From Chaetoderma sp. LZ-2023a (Eukaryota > Mollusca > Caudofoveata > Chaetodermatida > Chaetodermatidae), in NCBI GenBank assembly GCA_034401795.1, contig CM067369.1, positions 185,259,047-185,323,046 on the forward strand: 64,000 nt of DNA. Reading direction: 5' to 3'. Shown piece after piece: positions 11,591 through 22,159 of the stretch. Position 1 is the stretch's first letter. The number at the start of each line of letters is the position of its first letter. Position numbers and translations under genes: made by a program. The notes below the pieces were generated by a model that made no database searches, had not been told where the DNA came from, and was given only the letters and a program-made list of their open reading frames with translations.

Positions 11591-13150
11591 CTTTAACTAT
11601 GACTAGAATGATGAATCTACGTAAATTCGCAACAATAACAAGCCATATGCTTATGTTCTGTGGATATGAAGATGATGATGAGAGTCAGAATTTACACAAC
11701 AAGAACAAGAAAGAAGAAAAGGTGTGACGCAAACTCAAACGTTGACTGGACAGTATTGCCTGTCGATCAATCAGTATCGATTTACATCGCATGACGGAAA
11801 ATGTACACAGTTTAGGACATATAGGGATTAAGTTTACATCAGAAGTATGGCAACATTTGGGTTTTCTTCTTTGGTATGTATGTCATAATTGAATTGTCTT
11901 AAACGTACGCATAAAATAAATAACAGAAATAAATCAAAGTTACCGGTTTTCGGGAGAAAAAACGGTATATCATCACCATCATCATTTTACGAGGCGTAAG
12001 CCATTGGCTTGTCATTGCCTCAGTGGGGTTTTTATCGTATGGCTAGCTCAGTTCAATTCAAAAGATTGTTCTTTGAAATAGATCTATCTAGTTTGTATTT
12101 GAATCATTTGACCAATTGTCGCTCAATTAAGTCTCCTCGAAACTGTCAGTATACTATGGGTACCGAAGTTCGTGAATCTAAGCAAGTAATGCACTCGTGA
12201 AAGAAATCTCTTAAACAGATCTGCGCAAAAATTTAACACAATACAAAATAACACTTCCGAATACAAATGCAAAAATTTCAGCACAAAACTCTAATTTTTA
12301 AACAAATTCCAAGCATCTGAACTGATCCACCTCGCCAGGCTATGTGTGAAATAGCGGTACCGAATTTTGTGAATTGGTGATTATGCATCTTCAGCTGTCT
12401 GGTACATGCTTGTAAATCCTTAAATATCAAGGTATTGGTTTGTTGAATGTTTCAACTGCTAATTTTTCCCGTTTTAACCCATAAATTAGTCCTACAAATG
12501 AATGTATAAACTATAAAAGCAATTTATACATTTGAAGAGAAGAAAAACCCCAAATGGATGCCGCTTTCGTTAGGTAGTGACGTCACATGAAATTCATAAA
12601 TATTAATGAGCTGAAGAAATGAACTAACGTTATGGTCTTTAAAACATGTTCAGCAGGCATAAAGGGAAGAATAAAAAAATTTCTATCGTTAACAAAACCA
12701 CGTGTGCATGTTAATTTTGACATTTTGCTAAATCATTGATAAGCACCCACCCCTTCCTCTAGAGCCTCTCCAATAAAATTTAGACGTGCTACCGTCAATC
12801 AGTCTAATCCGACGCGGTGGAAAAATGTAACCAAAGCAGGTGGTAACTTCGGATTGTGAAAATTGCTAATTTTAGGTGCTAAATAACCGCAAGTAAGTAA
12901 TCTAAGAAAGTGCATTAAGGAATCTTGCAATTTTTATCACTACCATCAGTAATTGTATGAAAAGTTTCTTGTTTTGACTGCATTTTGCTCAAAACTTTGT
13001 CAAAAGGTTCAGAACTGTCAATCAAAAAGTGGCTACTGTGTAGATGCGTTCCATGCCACGTTACATCATAGAACGAGAGCGATAAAAACAAATTCACGAA
13101 TTTCGGTACTCACGAATTTAAGCAACTCGACCATATATCAGTGACATTAG
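11591..13150. repeat. Unassigned region with a possible inverted-repeat-bounded element
   Basis: No coding feature recognised. 'GGTACCGAAGTTCGTGAATC' near 12156 is matched in inverted orientation near 13085-13120 ('CACGAATTTCGGTACTCACG'), with a third partial copy near 12355. This could mark the termini of a roughly 0.95-kb non-autonomous DNA transposon. A (CAT)n LINE 3' block lies at about 11968-12035. Confidence 0.4.
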
Positions 13151-13420
13151 ATTTAAAACTTTAGGTGTGTTTTGGGAAATGCTATGATGCAGATGGGTGT
13201 TCCCCGCATCAGCTGCGGTATGCCGCCTACACTCATGGTCACACCCTGCTGCGCCTAGCATTTGTTTGCATGTTCAGTTGTGGAGGCTGTGGTTGGTCTA
13301 ATTGCTGTTGTTTTCATTCTCTGTGCTCATCGCCATCTGAGTCCCTCCTCTACGCAAGTGTCTCTTCATGCACCCACAAAGTGCGGACGTGGGAGTAGAG
13401 ATTATCTACCGGTAATTGGA
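13150..13420 (+). repeat. Second copy of the 'CCCCGCATCAGCTGCGG' LINE 3' block
   Basis: Shares 'CCCCGCATCAGCTGCGGT' and the following 'CATGGT(T/C)ACACCC' with 11322-11370. The short frames here are not recognisable proteins. Confidence 0.5.
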
Positions 13421-13529
13421 ATCACTACTGAGCATGTTCTTGTTTATGCAGAGGCTACTCCAAAATCAGTCCACTGTATAAAAGTGTATTGGCAGAATTG
13501 CAGTATGACTTTGTGATGGTCTGATAAGC

Positions 13530-13640
13530 ATATGGCGTGTAGAGCTGGGCGGTCTGACGGTAGTACCGTGAGGACCGCGGTATACCGCGAACCGATACCG
13601 TGACCGTTGGCATTTCCAAATACCGTGAAAACCGTCCATA
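13530..13640. repeat. Probable solitary hAT-like terminus (TAGAGCTGGGCGGT)
   Basis: 'TAGAGCTGGGCGGTC' at about 13532, followed by repeated 'GGTA..ACCG' palindromes ('CGCGGTATACCGCG'), resembles the subterminal region of TAG-type hAT elements. No matching right end was found nearby, so it may be truncated. Confidence 0.35.
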
Positions 13641-14941
13641 ATGTTTGAGCAATATTTGAGAAATATATTCATAAAATCTGACTTGACCAAGGGTAAATAA
13701 GTGCTAATAGTGCCGAAAATACAGGCATCCCTAACTATTAGCCGAGTTCAGGTGAAAGGGTTTTTGTAAAAACAAACGTCAAGACGTCAATTACAAAATA
13801 ATGACAGGCAGAATTGTATGTCAAACGTACGTCTTGAAAGTCTCACAGTAAAATTGCTTTATTTAAAACATCTAAACTCATGCTCTGGCCGTCCGCCGGT
13901 AGTAATCACACTATAATATATTCCCTATTCCTGTTTCTATTATTTGTAATTTATTACTCCAAGCATTTTGTCACCGAACAAACACGCTAGAATAACAAAA
14001 TAACATACAAACTGCGTGCTATTCAAACACAACAGCGATCTCGCAAAGACGTATCTGATTGGTTGTTCATGAACTAGACCGTGGGAAAATACATTACTAT
14101 GCTGAATTTATCAATGAAAATTTACTAAAACGTAGTATTTGCTCGCGCCGTTTTGATCACATGCTAATTTATTAACAACGAGCAACATTGAAGTCGTTAT
14201 TTTTTATTTTTCTGGCTTGTTTTAAGAAATTTCTTTACGGATTAAATCCAGGTTAAGTAACGACACCTAAAAATTATAGTGTTTTAGTTTTTGTAATTCA
14301 TTTTTCAACTGGCTACACGTCAGAAGTTCGCGGAAATAGCTTTTTACACGCATTGTTCACGTGAAGCATGGCGAGTAACGAGTCTGCACATCGGGTACTC
14401 GGTAATTATGAGAAGCTTTGGAATCGGCTATATTCAATGTCGTGTTATATGTATGTGTATAGGCCTGTTTTCGCGAGTAACAGAATATACAACTCCAACA
14501 GAAATAAAAGCGTACAACACTCGCCCCGTTTAAATACTCGCGGATTTTGTCTGGACTCTGTTTATCAAAGCGCTTGACTGCCAAAATAAAATTTACCGTT
14601 TGCTGGTCGCACGCATAGCAAGAACAATCCAGATTGAAAATAGTGCACCCCATGTCTCAAACAGGGGGTTATAGTTAGCGAGTCGACCACACCCTTTGAC
14701 CGATATTCCCATGAATGATATTACGTCAATAAAAATAGTGACCTAATAAAATCGTGAAACTAAGCAGTCGCAATAGCCATGTTTTTCTTCTCTAAATCAG
14801 GAAGCCGATTTATTTATTTTACCTATATTTACCGTTGATTGGAGATGGAACTGAAAAGGAAATGGAAAATATTGTTCTAATTTCGTGGCATGCCTCAAGC
14901 TCAGATGACGGTGAGTCTTTCTGTGTAGCTGTAGTCTCTAA
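13641..14941. other. No gene recognised
   Basis: Short frames such as 14357-14653 (-) and 14368-14577 (+) overlap each other and show no known motif. No tRNA, rRNA or clear terminal repeat was seen. Confidence 0.4.
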
Positions 14942-15327
14942 TTTGTGCAGGGTTCGTACGCATGTATGGAAGTCTGGAAAAAGTATGGAAAATTAGGAAA
15001 GCCTTTTCCAGGGCTGGAAAAAGTATGGAAATTATCGGCAATCCTAATTTTTCCGACAGCAATCTTTTTGTTTACGAACGAAATCTCACGTTTCCACCAA
15101 TCTTGCCAGAATCTAATTCGATTGGGTCCCGGTCTCGTCTTGCAATAGAAAACCGCCTATTATCGGGAACATCTCGCGGTTGTTGAGCAATATATGTTCT
15201 GAACATGTTCAAGTACAACGCAATAAAAATGAGTGAATCGGCAGTCGTCTGTCAAATAGTACAGAGTGTTAGAAGCCGAAACAATGAAATAATTTGCGAG
15301 ATTGCCATTTTTTGTGATACAGTAAAG

Positions 15328-15520
15328 ATGGGAAAGTGCAAATATGCTAGTGTTTGGGAAACTAATGATAAATATAAGGATTGGATTTTACCGGACAACA
15401 CATGTGACATCAAACTCGCGTGCCAAATGTAGTGTTTGCAATAAGTCGTTTGACATCGGGAATATGGGCTCTTGTTAGCCACATGTCGGGGAAAAAACAT
15501 GAGACACTGACAGAAGTTCG
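15328..15520 (+). pseudogene. BED-like/C2H2 zinc-finger remnant of a transposase
   Basis: The plus strand encodes 'MGKCKYASVWETNDKYKDWI', then after a one-base slip near 15418 'AKCSVCNKSFDIGNMGS', then in another frame a His-x5-His-like 'HMSGKKH'. C-x2-C followed by spaced His residues and 'K-S-F-D-I-G-N-M-G' is typical of the N-terminal DNA-binding finger of hAT-type transposases and their domesticated relatives. At least two frameshifts make it non-functional. No DDE/RNase H core is present. Confidence 0.55.
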
Positions 15521-15603
15521 TCTAATGCCAGCGCCGAAAGTTACGGATTTCTTTTGTTCAAGGTAAGAATATTTTACATTTTCACATTGATAATACCAGA
15601 ATC

Positions 15604-15903
15604 ATTTAGAAGCGTAGCAATCTTATATCGCCCAACGTTAGATGATCCCAACTTTGCCCTCGTATCGTGAGGCCTCTTGTGTTGGCTCATTATCGAGTGA
15701 AAATAATGAATTCCTGTTGCTATGGCGATCATTTAGAAGCATGGAAATTTTATATCGCCCAATGTTAGATGATCCCAACTTTGTGCTGAGTCACGGTAAA
15801 ATATTATTGACTGTCCAACAGCTCTTTCGTATCGCGAGGCCTCTTATGTTGCCGCATTATCAAGTGAAAATAATGAGGATTCCTCCTGTTGCTATGGCGA
15901 TAT
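15604..15903 (+). repeat. Tandem duplication inside the CAGGG element
   Basis: The unit beginning 'TTAGAAGC(G/A)T' and ending 'TTGCTATGGCGAT' occurs twice in a row (about 15604-15731 and 15732-15903). The second copy carries an extra internal stretch. Both contain 'TTAGATGATCCCAACTTTG'. Confidence 0.7.
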
Positions 15904-16035
15904 GATCAGCTGTGGTAAATTTAAATTAAATTAGTGTATGTTTATATGTGCAGTGTTTAACTTGTTATCTAAAGGTGGGGGTGGTGGGGTGGGGGTGGCC
16001 CTCAACAAATAAATGTGTGTGTCTCAAGCTCAACT

Positions 16036-16140
16036 TTGCATGATAGCTGTTGAATATTTTGTAAATAATTTGCCTGGAAACTATTGCTGCAACAGTTTCC
16101 AGTCAAATTATTTTCAAAATATTCAACAAAAAATGTGTTG
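16036..16140. repeat. H2 hairpin MITE
   Basis: Near-perfect palindrome: 'TTGAATATTTTGTAAATAAT' on the left, 'ATTATTTTCAAAATATTCAA' on the right, with 'TTGCTGCAACAG' at the turn. One of about twenty H2 copies in the window. Confidence 0.8.
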
Positions 16141-16399
16141 CTGTAATGAAATTCATATCTGGTTTGCATCTTGAAAAACACTGAGCCACTCCTAGACAAT
16201 ATACGGTTCCCAGAGTCACTCATAGGCAATATACTGTTCCCAATCTAGATTTTGGGACTATATACCCTCAAAAAGTCACTTTATAATGAGAAATCCTGTG
16301 TATGTGTGACACACTGTGTGGGTTTGTGTGTATGTTGATATTTCTGGCTATATTAGATTAAGATAACTCCTATGATCTTTTAATAGTGTGTTTTGATAG

Positions 16400-16505
16400 G
16401 ATAGCTGTTGAATATTTTGAAAATAATTTGACTGGAAACTATTGCTGCTTAAAGCAGCAACAGTTTCCAGTCAAATTATTTTCAAAATATTCAACAAAAA
16501 ATGTG
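16400..16505. repeat. H2 hairpin MITE
   Basis: Second H2 palindrome inside the CAGGG element, nearly identical to the one 365 bases upstream, with 'TTGCTGCTTAAAGCAGCAA' at the turn. The surrounding sequence is also shared, so a segmental duplication is possible. Confidence 0.8.
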
Positions 16506-16821
16506 CTGCTGTAATGAAATTCATATCTGTGTGTGGGCGCGCTGTGCTTTGACATTCTTGTGACAGTTATTTATATATGCAGTTTGTTATTGTCCTCGGG
16601 TCTTCCACTACTTCGGCTGCTTCAGTTCCACAGGCAAAAATGTGCACGCTGTGTTTTGATATTCTTGTTTTATAAAGTTTATAAATGATGAACTTAGTAA
16701 CTGTGTTTGTTTTTTGTCTGATTGAAAGTCCCAAAATGAGGTCTGGAAAATTTGAAATTGAGTCTGGAAAAAGTCTCGAAAATGTATGGGATTTAATTCT
16801 GTTGAAGGTGTATGAACCCTG

Positions 16822-17135
16822 TTTGTGGTAATAACTTTGTTGCCCGACGTTGTACACTTTCTAATAGCTGGGATTGTCGTTTAAATTTTGGTGAGCATAC
16901 CGAGATACAGTATTCAAGAATAGGTCTTACTAAAGATTTGTAGAGTAAAGTAAGTGTAGATGGCTCTATAGAGGAAAAGGTTCTTTTGATTTTTCCTACT
17001 CTACTATTCGCTTTAGATACGATGTTATTTATGTGTGTATCAAAAGAAAGATCTGTGTCGATATGCAGTCCCAAATCATTTTCTAGCTGTGATGTAGATA
17101 TTGGCTGTATGTGGGAGGTACCAGTTGTCATAGAG
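16822..17135 (-). mobile_element. CR1-like RT C-terminal fragment, minus strand
   Basis: An uninterrupted minus-strand frame gives 'LENDLGLHIDTDLSFDTHI', 'KANSRVGKIKRTFSSIEPS', 'LYKSLVRPILEYCISVCSP' and 'ESVQRRATKLLPQ'. It then runs directly into the end of the CAGGG element at 16821, so this LINE was the target of that insertion or was truncated by it. I did not find its continuation to the left of 14948. Confidence 0.85.
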
Positions 17136-17225
17136 TATGGGATTCAGGAGCAGTTACTGCCAAAATGTAAGACATGCGTTTTACTTGTATTTTTGTACAA
17201 TGTTTAAATCTGTATTTCAGCAGTA

Positions 17226-17326
17226 GTAATGCAAGGAGGTAGGTTGTAATGTAGTAATAACGACCAGACGACCCAGAGGGTCTGGTCTTATGTTTTACTA
17301 ATTACATATGTAATCCTTGCATTACG
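17226..17326. repeat. Palindromic module bounded by GTAATGCAAGGA/TCCTTGCATTAC
   Basis: The 100-base module starts 'GTAATGCAAGGAGGTAGGT' and ends 'GTAATCCTTGCATTAC', with a nested 'GACCAGACGACCC...GGGTCTGGTC' hairpin. A related half-module in inverted orientation lies at 17935-18000. Confidence 0.7.
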
Positions 17327-17934
17327 GCCCACCTCACCTCAAGCCTCTCCTCTGTCGGGGGGTGGGGGGCTTGAGGCTTCATTTAAATGGTCATATCTTG
17401 TTAGAATAGTTATATTCAGAATAAGATATTCCTTATATTCTTCAGCCTTTGGGTATTCACGGATGTGTCAGATTTTGACATATTTGGGTATTTCTGAAAG
17501 AAATTCCCCGTCAGATAATGTAGAGTATTTAGGTTAATTTTTAATTTCAGCTTTAGTCAGATATTCAGAGTTGAGTAGTGATAGGATCATCTGCCTCTTC
17601 ATGGATCTGCATAAAGCTGGATTATATGACTGGATTCGTCAATGGAATGAAGTTTTGGTTGCTACCAACATGGTCATGTGATAGCTCTCAGCCAATGAGG
17701 TTGTCATTGTGCTTAATGAACTACTCAGTGGCTCTGGGTATTGGATTAACCCTTTTCTTGCCTCATTCTGACATATAGCATTCAAGCGAATTACTATGGA
17801 TATCATTATTAGAGAGAGTATGGAGATTCCTGAAGAAGCCTTCAGTCACTCTGTAACCACAATACCCAGCAAACATTGGCTGTAAAAAATTCATCCTACT
17901 ACGCTTCCCTTCAGAGAAGGAAAGAGCAATAGTA
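17327..17934. other. Interior between the GTAATGCAAGG modules; no gene recognised
   Basis: Contains the G-rich 'CGGGGGGTGGGGGGCTTGAG' near 17356 and short frames without motifs. It may be cargo between two inverted transposon ends. Confidence 0.4.
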
Positions 17935-18003
17935 ATGCAAGGAGGTAGGTATATGTAATTAGTAAAACATAAGACCAGACCCTCCGGGTCGTCTGGGCGT
18001 TTT
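17935..18003. repeat. Inverted partner of the 17.23-kb palindromic module
   Basis: 'AGTAATGCAAGGAGGTAGGT' followed by 'ATAAGACCAGACCCTCCGGG' is the reverse complement, with few changes, of 17258-17325. The two face each other about 0.6 kb apart, as expected for terminal repeats of a non-autonomous DNA transposon. Confidence 0.6.
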
Positions 18004-18070
18004 TTTACATGTTGAATATTTTCCAATTATTGTATAGGAAAATCATGCGGACCTTTCATTTTCCCACATG

Positions 18071-19893
18071 TTTTTAGCTCACCTGGCCTAAAAGGCCAAG
18101 TGAGCTTATGCCATGGCGACGTCCGTCATCCGTCAACTTTTCCTTTAAACGACTTCTCAAGAACCACTGGACCGATTTCAATTATATTTGGCAAGAAGCA
18201 TCCTTAGGGCATCGGGATCCAAATTTGTTCAAATGAAGCCGATCGGCTGACAGCCATCTTGGATTTTGGCCGATTTTAGGAAACGTCTTTAAAAATCCTC
18301 TTCTCCGAAACCGCTTGGGAAATCGATTCAAACCTCATGTGACATCACCTAGGGAAAGCGGTAAGCCAAGGTTGTTCAAGAAGACTTGATTGGCCAATCA
18401 AGTGGCCATCTTGGATGACCTAGTTTTCCCAAAAACGACTTCTCCAGAACTGCTGAAGGGATCAGGCCAAAATTTGGGAGATATGAATAGGGACTAAGGG
18501 CCTTTAAAGTTTGTTCAAGGTAAGTTGATCCATCAAAAAACACGGCCGTTGTGGGCCAATCAAATTGTAGAGTGTTTGGTGGGCATATTGGATTTCTTTA
18601 TTTGATGGATTTTACGGTCAAAATTGGGTATATTTATGTTTTTGGGTATTCTGAGCTCAAATTTGTCATTTTCGAAACTGTCGGCTAAACAGTTTGGCGG
18701 CCATCTTGGATTGTTTTCCCACCAAAGGCACCCATACTAAAGCAATGGGGACTTTAAAATGTCTTCTTCTCGAGAACTACTAGGCCGATTTCAATTATAT
18801 TTGGCAGGAAGCATGCTTAGGGCATAGGAATCCAAGTTTGTTCAAATAAAGCTTATTGGACTGGCAGTCATCTTGGATTTTGGCCAATTTTAGGAAACGT
18901 CCTTAAAAATCTCCGAAACCATTTGAGGGATCGATTCATAACTCATGAAATATCATCTAGGGCAAGAGCTGTACCAAATTTGTTCAAGAGAACTTAATTG
19001 ACCAAACAATTTGGCGGCCATCTTGGATCAGCTATTTTTTTCTGAAAACAACTAATCCAGAACCGCTGAAGGGATCAGGCCAAAGTTTGGGACATGATTA
19101 TGGAATAAGGGCCATTAAAGTTTGTTCAAGGAAAGTGGATCTGTAAAAAAAACATGCCCGCCGTGCGTCAATCAAAATATAGCGCGTTTGGTGACCATAT
19201 TAGATTTTTTTTATTTGATGTATTTTGAGGCAGAAATTGTTTTTATATGTTTTGGGGTATTTTGATCTCAAATTTGCAATTTTCGAAACTGTCAGATAAA
19301 GGTTTTGCCAGCCATCCTGGATAATTTTCCCACAAAAAGCTCCCATACTAAAGCAATGGGCAATTTAAAATGTCTTCTCGAGAATTACTGGGCCGATTTC
19401 AATAATATTTGGCAGGATACATCCTTAGGGCATGTAGATTTAAATTTGTTCAAACGAACCCAATCGGCCAATTTCGGCGGCAGCCATCATGGATTTTGGT
19501 GGATTTTTAGAAATGTCTTAAAAAATGTTCGCCGAAATTGTTTGAGCGATTGATTCAAAACTCATAAAATATCATCTAGGGCACAAGTTGAACCAAGTTT
19601 GTTCGAGGGAACTTGATTTGCCAAATAGTTGGGTGGCCATCTTGGATGGCCTGTTTTTCATGAAAGCAACTTCGTCTCTAGAGCCACTGAACGGATTGGG
19701 CCGAAATTTGGGAGATATGATATTGAGGGCCATTAAAGTTGGCGCAGGAGAAGTTGATACATAAAGAAACATGGCCTCTGATCTCTTGTTACAAGTCTGC
19801 TCAACTCATTAGAGTTCTACTTATTGTAATGACCATTCTAGTTGAGATGCCTATGGTCCAGGTAAGCGATACAGGCCTTGGGCCTCTTGTTTT
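18071..19893 (+). mobile_element. AGCTCACC element copy A (1.8 kb, three internal units)
   Basis: Begins 'TTTTTAGCTCACCTGGCC' and ends 'GGGCCTCTTGTTTT'. The subterminal 'GCTCACCTGG' is mirrored by a diverged 'CCAGGTAAGC' near the right end. Inside, the block containing 'GATTTCAATTATATTTGGCA' recurs near 18175, 18790 and 19395, so the element is built from three roughly 610-base units. Non-coding. At least four more copies are in this window (26.4, 31.9, 32.7 and 50.4 kb). Confidence 0.75.
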
Positions 19894-22005
19894 AAATGGT
19901 ACTCTTTGGTGTATAATGATAAGTGTAGGTTCATCACACATCGTGTTAAGGTATAATCCAGACTTTGTGGCGTTTTGTTCTACAGGAGAACTCATCAGAG
20001 GCGCAGTTGATGTGAGATGAAGACAGGGTTTGTTGGGCCCTTGTCTATATGGGGGTGTGTGTGGAGAAAGGAGGTTGTTGATGGGGGGTGGGTTCATGGA
20101 GACAAGTTGGTGTCTTTGCATTTAAAACATGGATTCACTGGATACTCGCCTTGTTAGTACCCCCATCGTATCTGATGAAACAAGCTCAGGTTATTGTTTT
20201 TTAGTATGATAAGTAATGACCACCCAAGCCATTAATTCGTTTTCATGTTAATTCACCTTTGCCTTGAAGACACAAATTGAAAATCGTGGGTATTTTCTCA
20301 TGACGATGTCATAATGATGTCAAACACTTTATCATGATTTTCTAATTCTGTAGATACATGCTCTTATTTGTATACAATACAGTTATGTAGTGAAATATGG
20401 GTAGTTTCCATAATATTGAGTGCTAAGGAATGTGGATAATGAGTTTTGCGGGCATTTTGAATTTATGCAAATTAGATAGATTCAGGTGTATTTTGTTTTA
20501 CACATTTACTGGACCATGTAGAAACATCTAAAAAAAAAACCTAGGTAATAAATTAATATTGGGTCAATCTGCCTACGGTTTCGGACCACTGATCCAAGCA
20601 TTACAGTAGCTTCTGTGTGCCGCCTACACTTAAGAATCAGTTGTACATCCTCTGAATAAGCTGTATTGTAAATTAAAGTGGGTGTATTTTCAATGGTTTT
20701 TGTATATGGTGGATAGTCATCCCCTGTTGGATTTAGTTTATTGCCTGCTGATTATAAGTGTACATTACCCTGAGAAATTTAATGTAAGAAATGTAAACTC
20801 CAGTTTATTTCTGTTGTTTAGTTTTAGCGCTTTCTTCGTAGGATGAAAAAAGGCATCATAGAAGTATTGCTTAACATTTTAAAATGTTGTAGACATTGAA
20901 AACATTATATAGATAATTTTATTTATAGTGTTTGAACCAGATTTCAAGGCAAACTGAAAGCCCATAGTAAACCTATGGGAGGGGTAGAATCAAGATATAT
21001 GGCAAATCTGGTTAAAACACTACAAATAATATTATAGTATCCAGTTTCAGTGAGGCTTGGACAGCATGTGCTGTGTAACGATGAGAGTTCTGATGATGTC
21101 ATAATTTTGTAGTCAAACAGTATGTTAATTATCAGTAATGCTTACAGCATTTCCCCTCAATCAACATCATTTTACGAGGCATAGGCCATTGGATTGTTAT
21201 TGCGTCAGTGTTTCTGTTGTAGTATTTCTTGCTCAATCCAATTCAAAAGTTCTTTCTTTGAAGTTGATATCTCGTTTGTTCTTGAATGATTTGACTCTTG
21301 TTGATTAATTAATGCTGAGTTTACGGCATACATGTAAGTAGAGTATCTACTCGAGTTACTAGAGTAGTGCCTAAATGGCTAGAGCACCTACTTGGGAACG
21401 TACTCGAGGCTACCTACTTATCAACAAGGGTAAGTCGAGTAAGTCGCATGTTTGCATTGAAATCAATGTAAATTAAACATGTGGTCATTTACCCGAGGAA
21501 GGTAAATGTAAAAATGATTTCCTAACGATGGCTCGATGACCATGATGACTGTTTAGCTTATCGCGTTGAAACTTCATAATCATAGGATGATTGGTCTACA
21601 TCTGATAGCTCTCATTCATTGATTTGTCATCATGTCCTGGTATTATGAACCATTTATATTAGTGGTAATGATGATTGTCGCATTTGTCAATAATGATATA
21701 AGGACTATTGGTTATGTTTGCCTGATGGACCAATGATGTTTGTATAAAATTCAATGAATATATATGTAGCATTATTTAATGACTTGAATGCATATTCCCA
21801 TTTGATGAACAGTCATTAAGCCCTCACAACTAGTTCCAGTCTACGGAAACATCACACGAGAAAAATTCCCATAGAAATGGCAATAAAGCAATGTGTCATT
21901 TTGACAACTTTGAATGTGCAGCATTTTTGCGCCATCTGTCAACTAGTATAGAATTAATAGTTCTAGAATAGCGACTCCTAGGAGGAGCCCTACTTTCTAG
22001 TTGAA
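19894..22005. other. Upstream intergenic region of the NAGLU gene; repeats only
   Basis: No exon with convincing splice sites and no protein motif was recognised. It holds the 'CATCATTTTACGAGGC' LINE 3' block (about 21167-21230) and a 'TACTCGAG'-rich inverted segment (about 21338-21435). Any promoter and 5' UTR of the gene should lie here or inside the following exon region, but no TATA or initiator could be singled out. Confidence 0.4.
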
Positions 22006-22020
22006 ATGCCTATGTTCCAG
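22006..22020 (+). CDS. NAGLU: Candidate NAGLU start exon (uncertain)
   Basis: 'ATGCCTATGTTCCAG' followed by 'GTGAAT' would give M-P-M-F-Q and splice in phase 0 onto the signal-peptide exon at 22120, leaving a 99-base intron. It is the only nearby ATG that fits the frame. Against it: the 30 bases around it match the right-end sequence of AGCTCACC elements (34558-34587) at about 28 of 30 positions, and it lacks a basic n-region. A further-upstream start exon is quite possible. Confidence 0.3.
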
Positions 22021-22119
22021 GTGAATAGTCCAACTTGCCATGTATTTGTCTTAAACACTCAGATACATGATTATCAGAACTAAATGTTAATTATCTTATG
22101 GTTATTTTCGTATTTCCAG

Positions 22120-22159
22120 ATTCTTGCACTGACTGCAGTCACAATTGTTCAGTGTGTTG
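22120..22159 (+). CDS. NAGLU: NAGLU exon: signal peptide core
   Basis: Acceptor 'TATTTCCAG' and donor 'GTAAGT' bracket 40 bases encoding '[13 protein letters not shown]' plus the first base of a Glu codon completed by 'AA' of the next exon. The hydrophobic stretch followed by a small/polar region fits a signal peptide for entry to the secretory/lysosomal route, and the join to 'EFAGLKVL' is in frame. The exon is short, so recognition rests on the hydrophobic pattern, the splice sites and the phase match rather than on similarity. Confidence 0.7.

Larger units (their letters stand above)
14948..16821 (+). mobile_element. CAGGGTTC...GAACCCTG DNA transposon (hAT-like), 6-bp duplication
   Basis: The left end 'CAGGGTTCGTACG' is mirrored by the right end 'GTATGAACCCTG', and subterminal 'GTCTGGAAAAAGTATGGAAA'-type blocks occur at both ends. 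The flanks carry an identical 'TTTGTG' directly outside each end (14942-14947 and 16822-16827). The interior holds a broken zinc-finger exon (15328-15520), a tandem duplication (15604-15903), a G-rich tract and two H2 hairpins. The right end abuts a minus-strand LINE fragment. CAGG termini suggest hAT, though 6 bp is shorter than the usual 8-bp duplication. Confidence 0.7.

Noticed and set aside
14905..14914. Potential NAGLU first exon ending in 'GATGACG' before 'GTGAGT'
   Set aside because: The open frame ends in phase 1, which does not fit the phase-0 start of the signal-peptide exon at 22120, and an in-frame Met with a hydrophobic lead is lacking.
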